A DNA stretch of 64,000 bases from Cucumis sativus. Taxonomy: Eukaryota; Streptophyta; Magnoliopsida; Cucurbitales; Cucurbitaceae. Both the position numbers and the translations under genes were made by a program. Below are positions 51,201 through 63,422 of the stretch, piece by piece (position 1 is the stretch's first letter; every line of letters starts with the position of its first letter). The notes beneath the pieces are model-generated. The model did no database searches. It saw only the letters and a program-made list of their open reading frames with translations, and was not told where the DNA came from. The stretch lies in NCBI RefSeq assembly GCF_000004075.3, contig NC_026657.2:1364001-1428000 (forward strand), in the 5' to 3' direction.

Positions 51201-51356
51201 ACGGTTAGAAGAACGGACGTAACAAAAGGAATGGCCTAGGGTTTCGTCAAGTGGGTCGGAGGCGGAGAAGAGGATGTCGGAATTGTCGGCGGGAAGGGCG
51301 GCGGGGCGAGTCTCCGGCTTGAGGCACGAGAAGAGGCTGGAGACTCCGCTTCCCAT
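45298..51356 (-). CDS. PLL1: Protein phosphatase 2C, POLTERGEIST-LIKE 1 type
   Basis: Four coding exons on the minus strand: 49419-51356 (646 codons), 48196-48309, 46267-46531 and 45298-45422, with GT-AG junctions, closing at 813 aa. The start [12 protein letters not shown] fits relatives and offers Gly2 for N-myristoylation and Cys11 for palmitoylation. [14 protein letters not shown] (34-47), [12 protein letters not shown] (96-107) and HFSAPLGG are POL/PLL hallmarks. PP2C motifs: GEDRV (282), [15 protein letters not shown] (300-314, metal Asp303), GSCLLVVL (555), GDSRAIV (574-580), [26 protein letters not shown] and [11 protein letters not shown]. An insert at about 331-515 with [12 protein letters not shown] splits the catalytic domain, as in the family. 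Family knowledge: POL and PLL1 are plasma-membrane phosphatases acting below CLAVATA receptors to maintain stem cells, with PLL1 also in vascular and embryo patterning. Poly-Ala/Gly (194-208) is probably a length-variable linker. Confidence 0.95.
47180..47680. repeat. Possible dispersed repeat in PLL1 intron 2
   Basis: Both ends contain loosely complementary text of the kind GGTCCTTGAGTTTTAGGTTTGG (right end, reverse strand) and CTTGAGGTTTGGGAAAATGG (left). Such text recurs in many plant intergenic repeats. The interior holds a pyrimidine-rich block and a TTCC microsatellite. No target duplication was identified. Confidence 0.25.
47399..47439. repeat. (TTCC)n microsatellite in PLL1 intron 2
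   Basis: About ten TTCC units with one CTAC interruption. The tract is intronic and likely to be polymorphic. Confidence 0.95.
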
Positions 51357-51513
51357 CACATTTGATTCGAACTTCTTTGAGCTCTGAAGAGCGGAGAAAA
51401 TGGCAACCAAAATTTTCTTTTCCGGCAGACTTTCTTTCTTTCTCTCTCCCTCTCTCAGCAAAAACAACAAAACAAATAAACAAATGAAGTGAACAGAGAC
51501 ACAGCAAGAGAGT

Positions 51514-51540
51514 GAGAGAGAGAGAGAGAGCAGAGAGAGA
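51514..51540. repeat. (GA)n tract in PLL1 leader
   Basis: GA repeats (CT in the mRNA sense) lie about 160-185 bp upstream of the PLL1 ATG, with TATATATA near 51561-51569 beyond it. CT-rich leaders just downstream of a TATA box are common in plant genes. Confidence 0.8.
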
Positions 51541-52036
51541 AATCTTCTTCTTTATTATTATATATATACACTTTTTTTTCAAATCAATTTAATTTTAAAA
51601 AAAAAAAAACTATCATTTTACCTTTTTATTCTTATTAATTAAACTCCTATATTTAATTGCTCCAATTTTTCAATCTCTCTCTTCCAAATAATAATCATCT
51701 AAACACACTATAATTATTTCCATAAATACATAAATATCCTTTTAATGAAGTTTTATGTTATTATACTACTAAACCTATCAATTTGAATACCCTATATATA
51801 TATATATAAATTCGATTTAATATTTTTGATATATAGTTCTGAAACTTTTTAAAAACTATTAAAGATGAGGGATGAAGCCTGTAACATCAAGATTAATAGC
51901 ATGAGGACTGTGGTTGAGCAGCTAAACTGAGTTTGAATTGGTTGAAATAATTAATTAGTTGATTATTATTAATTAGAAAGAGAGAATGGAATGAGTCAAA
52001 TTTTCTCCCACCTCTATTTCTCTCAATTTGTTGGAT

Positions 52037-52057
52037 TCTCTCTCTCTCTCTCTCTCT
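52037..52057. repeat. (TC)n microsatellite
   Basis: About ten TC dinucleotides in the PLL1 upstream region. Confidence 0.9.
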
Positions 52058-54139
52058 GATTATTAATATTATAATTATTGATAAACTCTATGTATATATT
52101 ATTATCATTGATATTTAATTTATTTGTTAAAAGCTAAAAAATAAATGGAAAGATGGTATCAATATTGGTTTTGGGTTTGGTATCGGTTTTGCATTAGTTG
52201 GGAGTGCACACCTGGCAATAAGTGAATGACAAAGGGTAATATATATGCCACGTAGGATGACAGGTTGTCGATGTAGTAACTAAAATGACGAATATGGGGC
52301 TGGAGAGGCTGTGAAATGACGACTGAGTCCTTGGAAGTAGGGGTAGGGTCAATGTGGAAAACCGAGGCGAAAGGAAGGGGTTTTGTGGGATTGCATTTGT
52401 CTTTTTCGTTGTTTGTGTGTGTCCGACTTTCTTTTTTTTCCCTTCCTATTTTTATGGTTTTATAATTATAATTATATACCCTAGCCCAAGGCCCATTTTC
52501 TAAATTTATTTTACAACTTTAACCTTCATCAATTTCAACTCTTCCCCCCTCTTAGGGTTTATTTTAAAACACTTCTTAATGCTTTAATCTTATTTTCCAA
52601 TTTTTAAAGGATTGTTGTGTTGAGTAGATTTGTGTCTAATGGACCATTAACCTATTAAAAACATATAAACACAAGCTCCAACATTGCTTCAAAGGAATAT
52701 ATTAAATCTATAGTGAATGTTTATTTAAGATTTAACGACCAACAAGTTGAATATAAAAACTAGTTAAAGATATTTGTAAGTTGACATTAAATAAAATAGA
52801 CACAAGTTTAAAAGTCCATACTTAAAAATTCAATACAAATTTTGTCTCTAAATATTTTGTTTGTACCCAAAACTCCATCACAATACAAAAAAAAAAGGGC
52901 AAAATAGTAACTCAGAGAAGATACCATTTTACTTTATTTATTTATTAATATTAGATAGTCAAATGGGCCAAAAGATCCAAAGAGAAAAATAGGGGGGTTT
53001 GACTTAGAAAAAGCCCAAGCCCAAAAGTTAATCCTTCACATATCCCTATCACTGCCACTCACGGATCCTGGTCGGACATTCCCTACAACAAGAACCGCAC
53101 GATCAATATCTGACACTATAAAACAACGGATGAGATTCCCTCCCTCTAGACCGTATCTGATTAGTCAAACCCCCCCCCCCCGTTTCCCCTTCCCCTTGCT
53201 CGAATTTCAATTTATAATTTATATAATATTTTGGTTTATGGCAAATAAAATAGAGGAGAGGAGAGAAGGGTAATTATTGAGAAATTAATTAATAGAGAAA
53301 AAAATAATATTTATTTTGGGGGGTCGTACATAAAGTCTTTTGTGCCCACACAGTCAACAAATAGGGGGAAGAAAAAAGGATTGGGTTTAATAAATATTAT
53401 ATTGACGAAGAAAGGGTATAGATGGAATTTGGATATGTGAAGGCGGGAAGGTTCTTTTTGTTTTGATAATATTTATATTTAAAAATAGGTGAAAGAAAAA
53501 AGAAAAGAAAAGAAAAAGGAAAAAAAAGGAAAATTCTGTTAAGTCAAAGTGTTGGTTGGTTTAGGGGAATTTGACAGAAATGTAAAGGACAAAATAGTAT
53601 TTTAACTCACGCGACTCGTGTGAATCTCAATTCCCCTCCTCCTTCTCTCTCCTAAATCTATTTAATATCATTTTCTCTTCCTTTTCTTCTTTTTTTTTTT
53701 CGCATCAATAAATAAATTTCTTTTAATAATACCATATTAGCTTTGACATTTCGTGAATATTTTCAAAACTTTTCCTATTTTCTTTTATGAATACTTTTCA
53801 ACTTATTAGTGAAGAAATTTGAAATAACATTTTGAAAATATAAAATAACAAATTAACGTGAAATTGTCTAAATAATAAAAATTTTAGCAACATGTTTTAT
53901 CTTGTATAATATCGTAATAGTTGTAGTTACGTAATTGTTGTAAAACTAAAAATTGAAATTTGATAGATTAATTTTAAAATTTATATATGTTATGTAATGA
54001 TAGAAAAAAAAAGAATGAGAGTTATTAAGTTGAATTAGTTTAAAAGCAGTATTTTTTTTATTTAATTAAGTAGAAAAATTAGAAATAAGTAAGTAAGAAG
54101 GAAAAAAAAAATAGAAAGAGAAAAATAAAAAGGAAAAGA

Positions 54140-54290
54140 TTGAAAGGTTTGAAATGCTTTGGTGGGGTGTGGGGTCCATGACACCTCAGTTGGTCAACGA
54201 CCGATGACAAAAGCTCCCCGATGTGGGGCCCACTCTTTTCCCCAAAGTGGGCCACCCGAATGACGTCACCTTGTCGGATTTCTTATTTTT
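54140..54290. promoter_or_regulatory. GC-rich island with TCP-like, W-box and bZIP sites
   Basis: GTGGGGCCCAC (54223-54233) and GTGGGCCAC (54248-54256) match the TCP class consensus. TGACGTCA (54261-54268) is a perfect palindromic bZIP/TGA site. GGTCAA near 54192-54197 is a W-box on the minus strand. Four sites in 80 bp within an AT-rich desert suggest a regulatory module, perhaps a distal element for PLL1 about 2.7 kb away. Function is inference only. Confidence 0.4.
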
Positions 54291-54487
54291 CTATCCATTT
54301 ATTTTTTTGGCACTTATATAATTATTTTATTTTATTATAATTATACTTTTTTTTTTTGCCTATTTCCAAAAAATCAATCTTACATGCAAATGAAAAATAT
54401 TCACCAATAAATACTATTTGGTTTGGTAATTTTGTTTAATAAGTTCCTTATTATTTTTTTTAAAATATATTTTTACATTTCTTACCA

Positions 54488-54514
54488 AATAATAATAATA
54501 ATAATAATAATAAT
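54488..54514. repeat. (AAT)n microsatellite
   Basis: Nine AAT/ATA trinucleotides in the desert. Confidence 0.95.
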
Positions 54515-55611
54515 CCAAACAGTAAAATTGTTGAAAATATTTACAAATTTAACAAAATTTCATTTATAGATACTCACTAATAAATATATTTCTTTTATTC
54601 TCAATACTTTTATATTTGGTATACAATATTGAACTAAATAACACTTTGAAAAGAATAATCCAAGATTTGTGTTTGATTGAAAAAAGAGGATGATTTCAAA
54701 TAAATATAAATTTGAAAATAATTAGTTATTATCCATACCTTTATAATATTTTCTTATTATATAAATTGCAATGCTAAACATTAAAAGTTAAAAGTAATAT
54801 TTTTTAAAAATAATAATATGAATATGAATAAATAAAAGTAAGGCAAAAAAGTCTAATGGTTTGAACGAATTTTCTTCTTCCACTATATAGTTTTATTTAT
54901 AAAATTTGATTTTAATTTACCTACTCTCATTTTTAATTCTATATTGTCTATTGCTACTTCTGACAAAACTACATTGTAAACAATTTTTAAATAATATTCA
55001 CTTTTTTCCCCATTTTTTAATTAACACAACAAATATATATATATATATATATATGGATTCTTTTTCATGTAAAAAGATTCATCATGTCAAACTTTATAAT
55101 GCAATACTAAATTCACTCATTTTTACCGTTAATTTTTTATACGAGTGAGAGAAATTTTAAGAATAATAATTAGGAGTAAAGCAACGTCTTCTTTTTAGAA
55201 AATACAAATATGATAAAGTCTATCAACGATATAATGAATTTGATATTAAATTCAAGCAAAAGATATATGATATAATTACTTTTTTTTGTTGCGTGGATCA
55301 TTAAATTTTATATTTTCAAATTTCAAAAGTTGAATCACCAACGTAACGTGTATCTCATGCATGGAAGACTTCTTTAACCGTTTATACCAAAGTCGTATAT
55401 TGAAAAAAGTTAAAAGATTTTTGTAATTATTTCACTTTTTGCTCGCTCAATTTACGGTTCACCATCCTTTTTTCTTTTTGTTGTAAGTTACGTTTTCTAG
55501 GGAAATGTATTAATTGCCTATTAGACTATTGAAATGATTTATGCGAAATGAATACACCTGGAATACATTCATTCGGTAAAATTTCAAATTTGAATACATT
55601 AGTTGTATACT

Positions 55612-55965
55612 TGATAAGTTTGAGTCTCACAAGGAAAGTCATTTAACGGATAGAATATTAGTTCATTGATAAAACGAATGAAACAAAAAAATTCATTTAG
55701 GCCCCGTTGGGTAGTAATTGGTTTTTTGTTTTTTATTTCACTTTTATTTTTCAATTGGTTACTGTCTTTTGTTTTCTAATTTTATTAGTCGATAAATTTG
55801 AGTTTCACACAAAAATCCATACAACGGATAGAATATTGGTTCATTTATAAAATGAAAAAGAATTAAAAAAACCATTGGCTATGTTTGGTAACATTTTCTT
55901 TTTAAATTTGAAAATGTTTGATAATTGTATTTTTTGTTTGGATTTATTTTTAAATATAACAAATT
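55612..55965. repeat. Diverged two-copy direct repeat, period about 178 bp
   Basis: Both copies contain GAGT[CT]TCACA, AACGGATAGAATATT (55645 and 55823), GTTCATT and then a GTTGGGTAGTAA or GTTTGGTAAC segment. Similarity is moderate with indels, so the duplication is old. Confidence 0.6.
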
Positions 55966-56120
55966 GACAAAATATTTACACTGTATAGAACGTGAAAAAA
56001 GAAAAAGCTTACAGGTCCAAAATGTAAAATACCAAAATTACTTTGGTCAACACTCGATAAATCAACCGCATGCGCGCGATACACGATCATGTAGATTTTG
56101 ATACATGATCTCACACATAC

Positions 56121-56345
56121 CATGTCCCGAGATGCCTTAGGATGAAATGATTCTTTCTTTAGTTATTGGATCTCATACCTTAGTAGCATCAAGATGGCCC
56201 GTAATGAAAGAATTTTGCCTTTGTTTTATTTGATCGCGGGCATACACAACCTCGAGATGCTCTAGGATGAAAGAATTTTTTCTTTAATTATTGGATATTG
56301 GACCTTAATTGCATCGACATGGTCCATAATTAATAAATCGCAATA
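56121..56345. repeat. Diverged two-copy tandem repeat, period about 125 bp
   Basis: The two units share CGAGATGC[CT], TAGGATGAAA, a T-rich CTTTA[AG]TTATTGGAT block and ATGG[CT]CC[AG]TAAT. Differences of roughly 15-20 percent are estimated by eye. No coding frame is kept. Confidence 0.65.
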
Positions 56346-57048
56346 ACATATATGAAATTTATGGAAAAATGATCGCACCTTATAAGTCTTTTTGCTTTTT
56401 ATACAAGTCATAAATATTTTAAATTTTGTTACGTTTATGTAAATTAATATTTTTTTTCTTTCTTTTTAACAATAAAATTTTGCTCACGTTTCTAATTTTA
56501 TATTTTTTTATAAAATAGATTCAAATTATTGTATCCATAGAGATAAAACAATATTAAAAAAATTGTTAAATGATAGCACCAAAATCAAACTATTTACAAA
56601 ATATAACAAGATTTTTAAATAGGCTACAAACTGTTTAATAAATTTTGCTATATTTTATAAATAATTTCAATATCATGCTATTAAACCGAACTAATTAGCA
56701 TAATTTTTTTTGTAGAAAATTTTGCTCTACCTATTTTTATTTACAAAGTAATTTAGTCAAATTAAACTACTTTATTCTAATCCATGTTTGAATATTACAT
56801 AATTAATTAGAACATTGAAAAATACATAGGGATATGTTAAAATATCATTACAAAAATTAAAATTGGCCTTTCAAACTTTCACAATCATACAAAAGCGATT
56901 TTTCTTTTTCTTTTTAAACATGTTTGTCTAAATACTCAATTTCAAAGTTATCAAATATTTATATGAATATAAACGTATAAGACATCATTCATTCTTTGTT
57001 CACTTTAATTTAACAAATATTGTAATAACATACTGATAAACAAAAGTA

Positions 57049-57110
57049 AGTTTAGCTTAGTAAATTGACATGATCTCTAAAGACCGAAGATTCAATCCCC
57101 CACCTGAAAA
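57049..57110 (+). repeat. tRNA-like (SINE-type) repeat remnant
   Basis: AGTTTAGCTTAGTAAATTGA resembles a tRNA box A and D-arm, and AGATTCAATCCCCCACC about 35 bp later resembles box B. Length and order match a tRNA-derived SINE head. No full cloverleaf forms. Confidence 0.35.
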
Positions 57111-57339
57111 TAATTTTACTAAAAAGATTTAACAATAATTACGTTACATGGACTATTTTTCCCCAATTGATGAAACATGTAATATATGCTTTTACGTTTA
57201 CATTATATAACAATATAATTTTGTATATTCCTTTGATTAAATTTTTACCTATAAATTAGAAAATGGAGAAAGTAAAATCACTTTATGAATTTAATAACTC
57301 AAAACCTATACATCAATTTTTCCACCAAAAAAAAAAGAG

Positions 57340-57392
57340 AGAGGGAGAGAAAAAGGAAAAGGAAAAGGAAAAGAAAAAGAAAAAGAAAAAGC
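57340..57392. repeat. Purine microsatellite, (GGAAAA)n and (GAAAAA)n
   Basis: About nine hexanucleotide units, first GGAAAA and then GAAAAA type. Confidence 0.9.
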
Positions 57393-60300
57393 CTACTTCA
57401 CTCATATAGTATAGTATAGAGGTATGCTAAAATTATTAAATTTCACAACTTCACTATTTTTTTTTTTAAAAAAAAGAAGTTATATTAAACAATGATATAA
57501 TAAATAATTGATTTGACATGGGACTTTTTCTTTTAATAGCTAAATTATATATACTCTCTCTTTTTAAAAGCTGCAAATAATTTGCAATGTAATTTATTAA
57601 TTGAGATCAAGAACTGCCCTTAATCAAGAATGTTATACATAATGAGAATTACATTTTTTATATTTAATTACAAAGTGATCACATGGAATGATGTGCATTT
57701 AACATCTTGATATGAACTTATACTATTGACCTCAAGTTTAAAAGTTTAACTTTTTCATTTCATATGTTAAAAAAATAGGAAGAAATATAATTTTATTATC
57801 CAAGTTTTCATCATTAGGTGTATATTTTTAATACAATGTTTAAGTCCAGTCAAGTTTTCTTCTCTACTTAACTAACTGTTAACGTCCAAGGAACTAAAAT
57901 GATGTATTTTTAAAACTCAAGGACGTAATTATCTTGAATATATTAACTATTTCTTTATTTTCTGATCGCTTGGAAGGGACAAAAGAAACATCTTGTTCTT
58001 TCTTCAACAATTTTTGATCTCTAGTAGACCTCTCAATAGGATTCGAATCCATATGAAGTTCTGACCATCTGTTAGGGAAAAAAGAACGAATTAATCTTAT
58101 AAGATTCTCCCAAATGCAGAAAATAGTTCAAAGACCAAACGAAAATTTCTTTAGAAAAAGATCCCATTTAACACGATACCCATCTCAAACATGGCATTAA
58201 AGAAATAAATTTCCATTTTTTTTCTTGGGCTAAAAACTAACTAAAACAAAAAAAGTGAAAACACATATAAAAAGGTATTCACCACTTTAAATGTAGATGT
58301 AAATTTTGCAATGTCAGACAAAAGTAAAAGTGATATTGAAATCAAAGTTGAAGTCATTTGTAAAATAATAATACAAAGAAACTCAAAGTGTAAGTTAAAG
58401 ACATATAATTTAATTAATAAAAGTTTTGAATTGCAATAAATAATATTGTTGATGAGATGATAAGAAGATATATAGAATTTGAATTTTAAGAAAGCAAAGT
58501 GAACAAAGTATATGACAATAACTTTTCACCAATCGCTCTCTTTGGTCTTTAGATTTGTTTTCTTCAAATTTCACATGGGCTTTGCCTTATTGCCTTACCT
58601 TCAAATTCTACTCTATTTTTCTTTGTCTTTAATGTGCTTTTGTTTGAAAATATTTTTTTGCTTCTACCCATCCCTACCTAAAATCCCGTTTAAATGAGAC
58701 GGATCCTGAAACATAGAAATATGGTTAGGAAAAATTTTAAAAATTAATACCAATTCCTCATAAGTACATCAACGAGGTAACAAGATGTGGATTTCTTTTC
58801 GGTAGATCAACCATAGTGACTTAAAAATTACAAGAGTGCTTAGCTTAGAGAAAATTCTCTAAGACGTATGTAAGTGCAGACAAATGCTAGTATGCTGGGG
58901 TCAACATTGTCAAGCTGTAGGGAAATGTCGAGATTATCAAGTATTATCAAATCTTAGTTTGGGTCATTAATATGATGATATCCGAGTGAAACCTTTCTAA
59001 GTATGTGATTAAACCATATAATCTAAAAGATTATATGTAACACCAAGTAAAAAGGAGTATATGAAAACTATTCGAAGAGGAGTATATGTACCATTCAATT
59101 AACTAATAAATGAATTGAGCTCACATTTAAATGAGATAGATCTTGATCAAAATACAAAAGAATGTTGAACAACTGCTTAAAAAAGTTGATAGTAGTTAGA
59201 TCTATACCAACAAGGTGAACCTTCATTTCTTCAATGGATCAATCATATAAGAATTTCAAAAGCTAAACATGTAATTTATCGTAGAGCAATCTACTAAAAA
59301 GAAAAGCTTTCGCATATATGTACAATATACATTGCCAAAAATCGTCAAAATATTTTATATTCAATTTTCAATCGTCGAAACATTCAACATGGTGAAAGAA
59401 GCGAAGTTGGTAAAGTAAAGAGAGAAGGTCTTCATCACAATTAGAGGGAGTACAAGATATGTAAAGATGACGTTGCTAGGTCCGAGAAATGACATTTTAG
59501 CACATCGATCAACATATGACATAGTCTCTTAAGCTTCCATGCTAGCATTCTGTTTGTGACACTAATAAAAATTTAACTTCAAACACCATCAATAATCATT
59601 TTAAAAACTTGAGAACTAAATTTTTTTTTTTTTTTAAGCTTAAGATCATTATGAACATATCGATACTTTTGACTGAACCTTAAGGAACCAAAAAGTATTA
59701 ATTATAACGTTACCAACCACCTTTCTCAAAATTGTACATCCTTAATCCTTTACTTTAAAATCTAATTCATATCATAAAAAAAAAAAAAAAATCGAACTTA
59801 CAATGTCAATTTTATTACGAAATTAATTATAAATATTTTAGTTTATAACTTAATACCAATCTACTTAATTACGAAATCTCTCATATAATTAAGATAATTA
59901 CAATACATACCAATTTTTTAAAATAATAATTAAGTAATAGCAATATTTTAAAAAAAAATTGTAAATAGACTCTTATGATTTATCAGTAAAAGATTAATAT
60001 TTCCAACACGATCTATTAGTGATAAACTTCTATCATTGTTAGATTTTGACAGAATTTGTTATATTTGTAATCTTTAAAAGATTTGTTATATACCTAATTA
60101 TATTGAATCTAATATGATTTGAACCTAAACCAATTAGCGGAATTACGTATATTTATTTATTTATTTATTTTAAATTTTGCAATAATTTCTCCCATTTAAC
60201 TCAAATCAAGTTTTTTTTAAATAAAAAATATTTTTCTAAGAAATATGTTATATATATAATTAAACCAAAATAGTAAAGTATTTGACTTATTGTTTTTACA

Positions 60301-61387
60301 ATTCAAGTCTTCTTCAACAACTACACTAACACTAAACTTGACTTGAGATGCTAAATTTGAATAATTGACATTATTTAAACATTTCTTTTGTTGAAATTTT
60401 AGAATCAATCTTTTTTATTTTTCAAGTCAAAAGATATGTATGTTTTTTTCAAATTGATATCATTTTAAATTGATGCTCTTATTTATTTAAACAAGTTTTC
60501 TAGTGAAATTAAGGAAACTCTCAACAATACTTTGTTGCATAATATATAATTTAAACCTTTTTTTCAAAAAAATAAAAATTTTAAATTTAAATTCAAATTT
60601 GTAAAGAGGCTAAAAAAGAGAGACTTTGGTTCCTTTGATTGAAACATTTTTCTTTAATGAAATTTGTTGTAGGAAAAATCAGAGTTTTCTCTTTGACTAT
60701 TTATTAAGATTTGAATATTGATGTTTCAAAAAAAGAAAAATAATAATAATAAAGATACTATAACTAGGTGTGTTGACTATCTTATATTATTTTTGAATGA
60801 TATATGAGATATTTTGAAGAGACTTTGAAGCATATATTAAAACTCGAAAAGAACTAACATATTTAACATTTAATGTAGTTTCTACCTCGTTACAATATAT
60901 ATTTGATAAAACCTAGATCTAAAATTATCCAACCAAGCAATAACACAATTTACGTATATACGAGTGAGCTAGTAAACCCTAAACCATAATATCTATGATT
61001 AGAATCTCTCTACCATGAATTATACTAAAACTAAAATCGACCCAAAACTTGTAAAGCTAGAAAAGAAGAGGAAATGAAGATTTAGTAGGAAAATAAAAGG
61101 AAGTGTATATATAGTAGAGAGAAAATAAATAAGAAGGAAATGAGTTGAAAATTGGATATAAAGAAAAGTAAAAAGGTGAGTGGAAGAGAAGTTAGAGAAA
61201 AAAGAGAAGAGAAAGGTAGAGATTAGGTGAAGAGGTTTTGTGGTATAAAAACAAAGTTTATAATAAGAAAGAAAAAAAGTGTAAAAGTATTATTAAGAAT
61301 GGTTTAGTAACATAATGAATAAAAATGGAATATGGTTGACTTTGATAAACAACACATTACCAGCTCTCATGGATTAGCAATGCAACT

Positions 61388-61419
61388 CACAACCCACAAC
61401 CCACAACCCACAACCCACC
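61388..61419. repeat. (CACAACC)n heptanucleotide repeat
   Basis: Four to five perfect 7-bp units CACAACC. The period equals that of plant telomere repeats but the unit (CCCACAA) differs from CCCTAAA, so it is an ordinary minisatellite. Confidence 0.9.
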
Positions 61420-63422
61420 ACTAATTCCACTAATCATAAATGCACTTCCCACTTTCCTTTCCTTCTTTCTTTCTTTCTTTCTTCTTCTTTTTATTTTATA
61501 GATGCACTTGTGACAAACTAATCAACAATTTAATTAAAACAATCTTAAATCTCATACAATATTCTTAATTAAGGTACAAGTATTGCATAATTAAGGTAGA
61601 CGCTGTAGTTTATTTATTTATTTTTTTACGATTTAGAGGAGGAATAGTCTAATACTTCAACTTATGATAATACATATTTTAATCTAAATTATCTAATTAA
61701 TATCAAACAAATGATTCAATCTATTACAAGAGTTGAAGAAAAACAAAAAGAGATGAAACCCCACTTAATCTCATATCTTTTCTTTATCTTCATATCTAAT
61801 CTTATAATCCATACTAAAACCAATGAAAACCACAATCTCATTATACAAAAAGAGTGGTTGTCACTTTTTTTTTTTTCTTCCCTTCTTAATCATTGGGGTT
61901 TAGAGTTTTATTAATTTGACTTTACATTCAAAATCCTAGATTAGTGATGATATCTAATTTTTATGATTTTGTGTTTGTGTGGCTATCAATTTGGACATTT
62001 ATTTTCTCATATAATTATGATTAAGAAATTGAATCTTCAATTTGTTTTTCATGGGATAATCATGATTTGCCAATTCATACTTTCTAAATATCATTAATTT
62101 ATACTCTAATCAAGATTAAGAAAAATGAGTTTTCCCCACTCATTTTAGAATTACATTTACATCACATGAAATATTTTAAAACCATCCACAACCTTTTTTT
62201 TTTGTTTGGAAAAGGTTAAGAAGAAACAATGTTGTAAAATTAACAATAAGATTACTATTAAAAATAATAATAAAAAAAAGTTCTCCATATCTTAAAAGAA
62301 GGAACATTTAATTTGTCATGATTTCACTTTGATTTTCCACTTTCCAAAGTTCAAATGAATTATTAACAAATTCATACTCATACCTTTTCAGAGAGAAATC
62401 TCACTAGATAGCATCATTAAATGTATATTCTAATCTTTTTTTTTTTTTTTTTGTTTACAACTTTAAATTCTTCAAATCATCAAATGTATCATAACCTTAT
62501 TTTTTAAAATAATTTTAATATGCCCCTATGCAATTTTTAAGTAAAAAAAAAGCATATGTTACCAAATACGAATTTGCATATTTTGGCAAATATATATAAT
62601 ACACACTAACAACATACACCTCTCCTCTTTAAAGTTTTGCAGTTCATTGTTCCATCTCTCTTCTACCGATTTAGATGAGTTGTTTTTTTACAGTAAAAGT
62701 ACTTTTACCCCATACAAAGCATTCTTACTTTTATTCTTTTAGACATTTGGTTAAAGAAGTAAAGTTTTTTTAAATCTATAAAGTGCTTGAAAGTATTGAA
62801 TAAGTGCATAAGAGAAACATTTCTTTAGTGATTATTTCCTCCCCAAATGAAGTAATTCTTCTCAGAAACGAGAATGTTACCAAACAAGCACGGATTAATA
62901 ATTCCTCATGCAAAGAGGTGAAGGGTTACCTGCTGCCAAGGGAAGCACTTTGGACTGCCATCTGCCATATTCTGCAACAGAGCTTTGTCATAAATAATCA
63001 TACCTCATTAGATATCAGAAAATGAATAGCCATATTCTCCTGTTGGGATATTTCCAAAACAAAAGAAAACCCCAACATTTTGTTTTCTCCAGTTCTAAAT
63101 CAACCATTCTCTTTGCTTCACAACACAAACAAATACAACTGAAAACGACAGCCAGAAAAAAAAAAAAAATAATAACAAAAATGGTTTTTCAAGAAAAATA
63201 TAACCCAACACAAATGCCAACTTGCCTTCCACGATTTCTTGATATCTATCAGTTTCACATTACGTCCAATCAATCATGTTAGAAAGAAAACAAAGAGAGA
63301 GAAAGTCATCTATTACTACTGAAGATATATGGAGGTTTTTATACACATGAATGAAGAAAACACAACAATAACTTTCTCAGGAATCTTTTGTCTGTTTCAA
63401 GTACATTAAAATATTAAGGTGA

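Larger units (their letters stand above)
51571..63422. other. 12-kb AT-rich gene desert upstream of PLL1
   Basis: No protein gene was recognised on either strand across nearly 12 kb. Longest open frames (54906-55148, 58512-58697, 61711-61914, 62804-63282) lack motifs and sit in AT-rich DNA. The stretch holds GC-richer islands near 52.2-52.4, 53.04-53.2 and 54.14-54.29 kb, a 12-bp poly-C run at 53170-53181, and several tandem repeats and microsatellites listed separately. Confidence 0.6.

Noticed and set aside
61388-61419. Interstitial telomere repeat
   Set aside because: The 7-bp period fits but the unit CCCACAA is not the plant telomere unit CCCTAAA.
62804-63282. Two plus-strand frames of 73 and 86 codons
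   Set aside because: They are antisense to the likely 3-prime region of the SAYSvFN gene and lack motifs.
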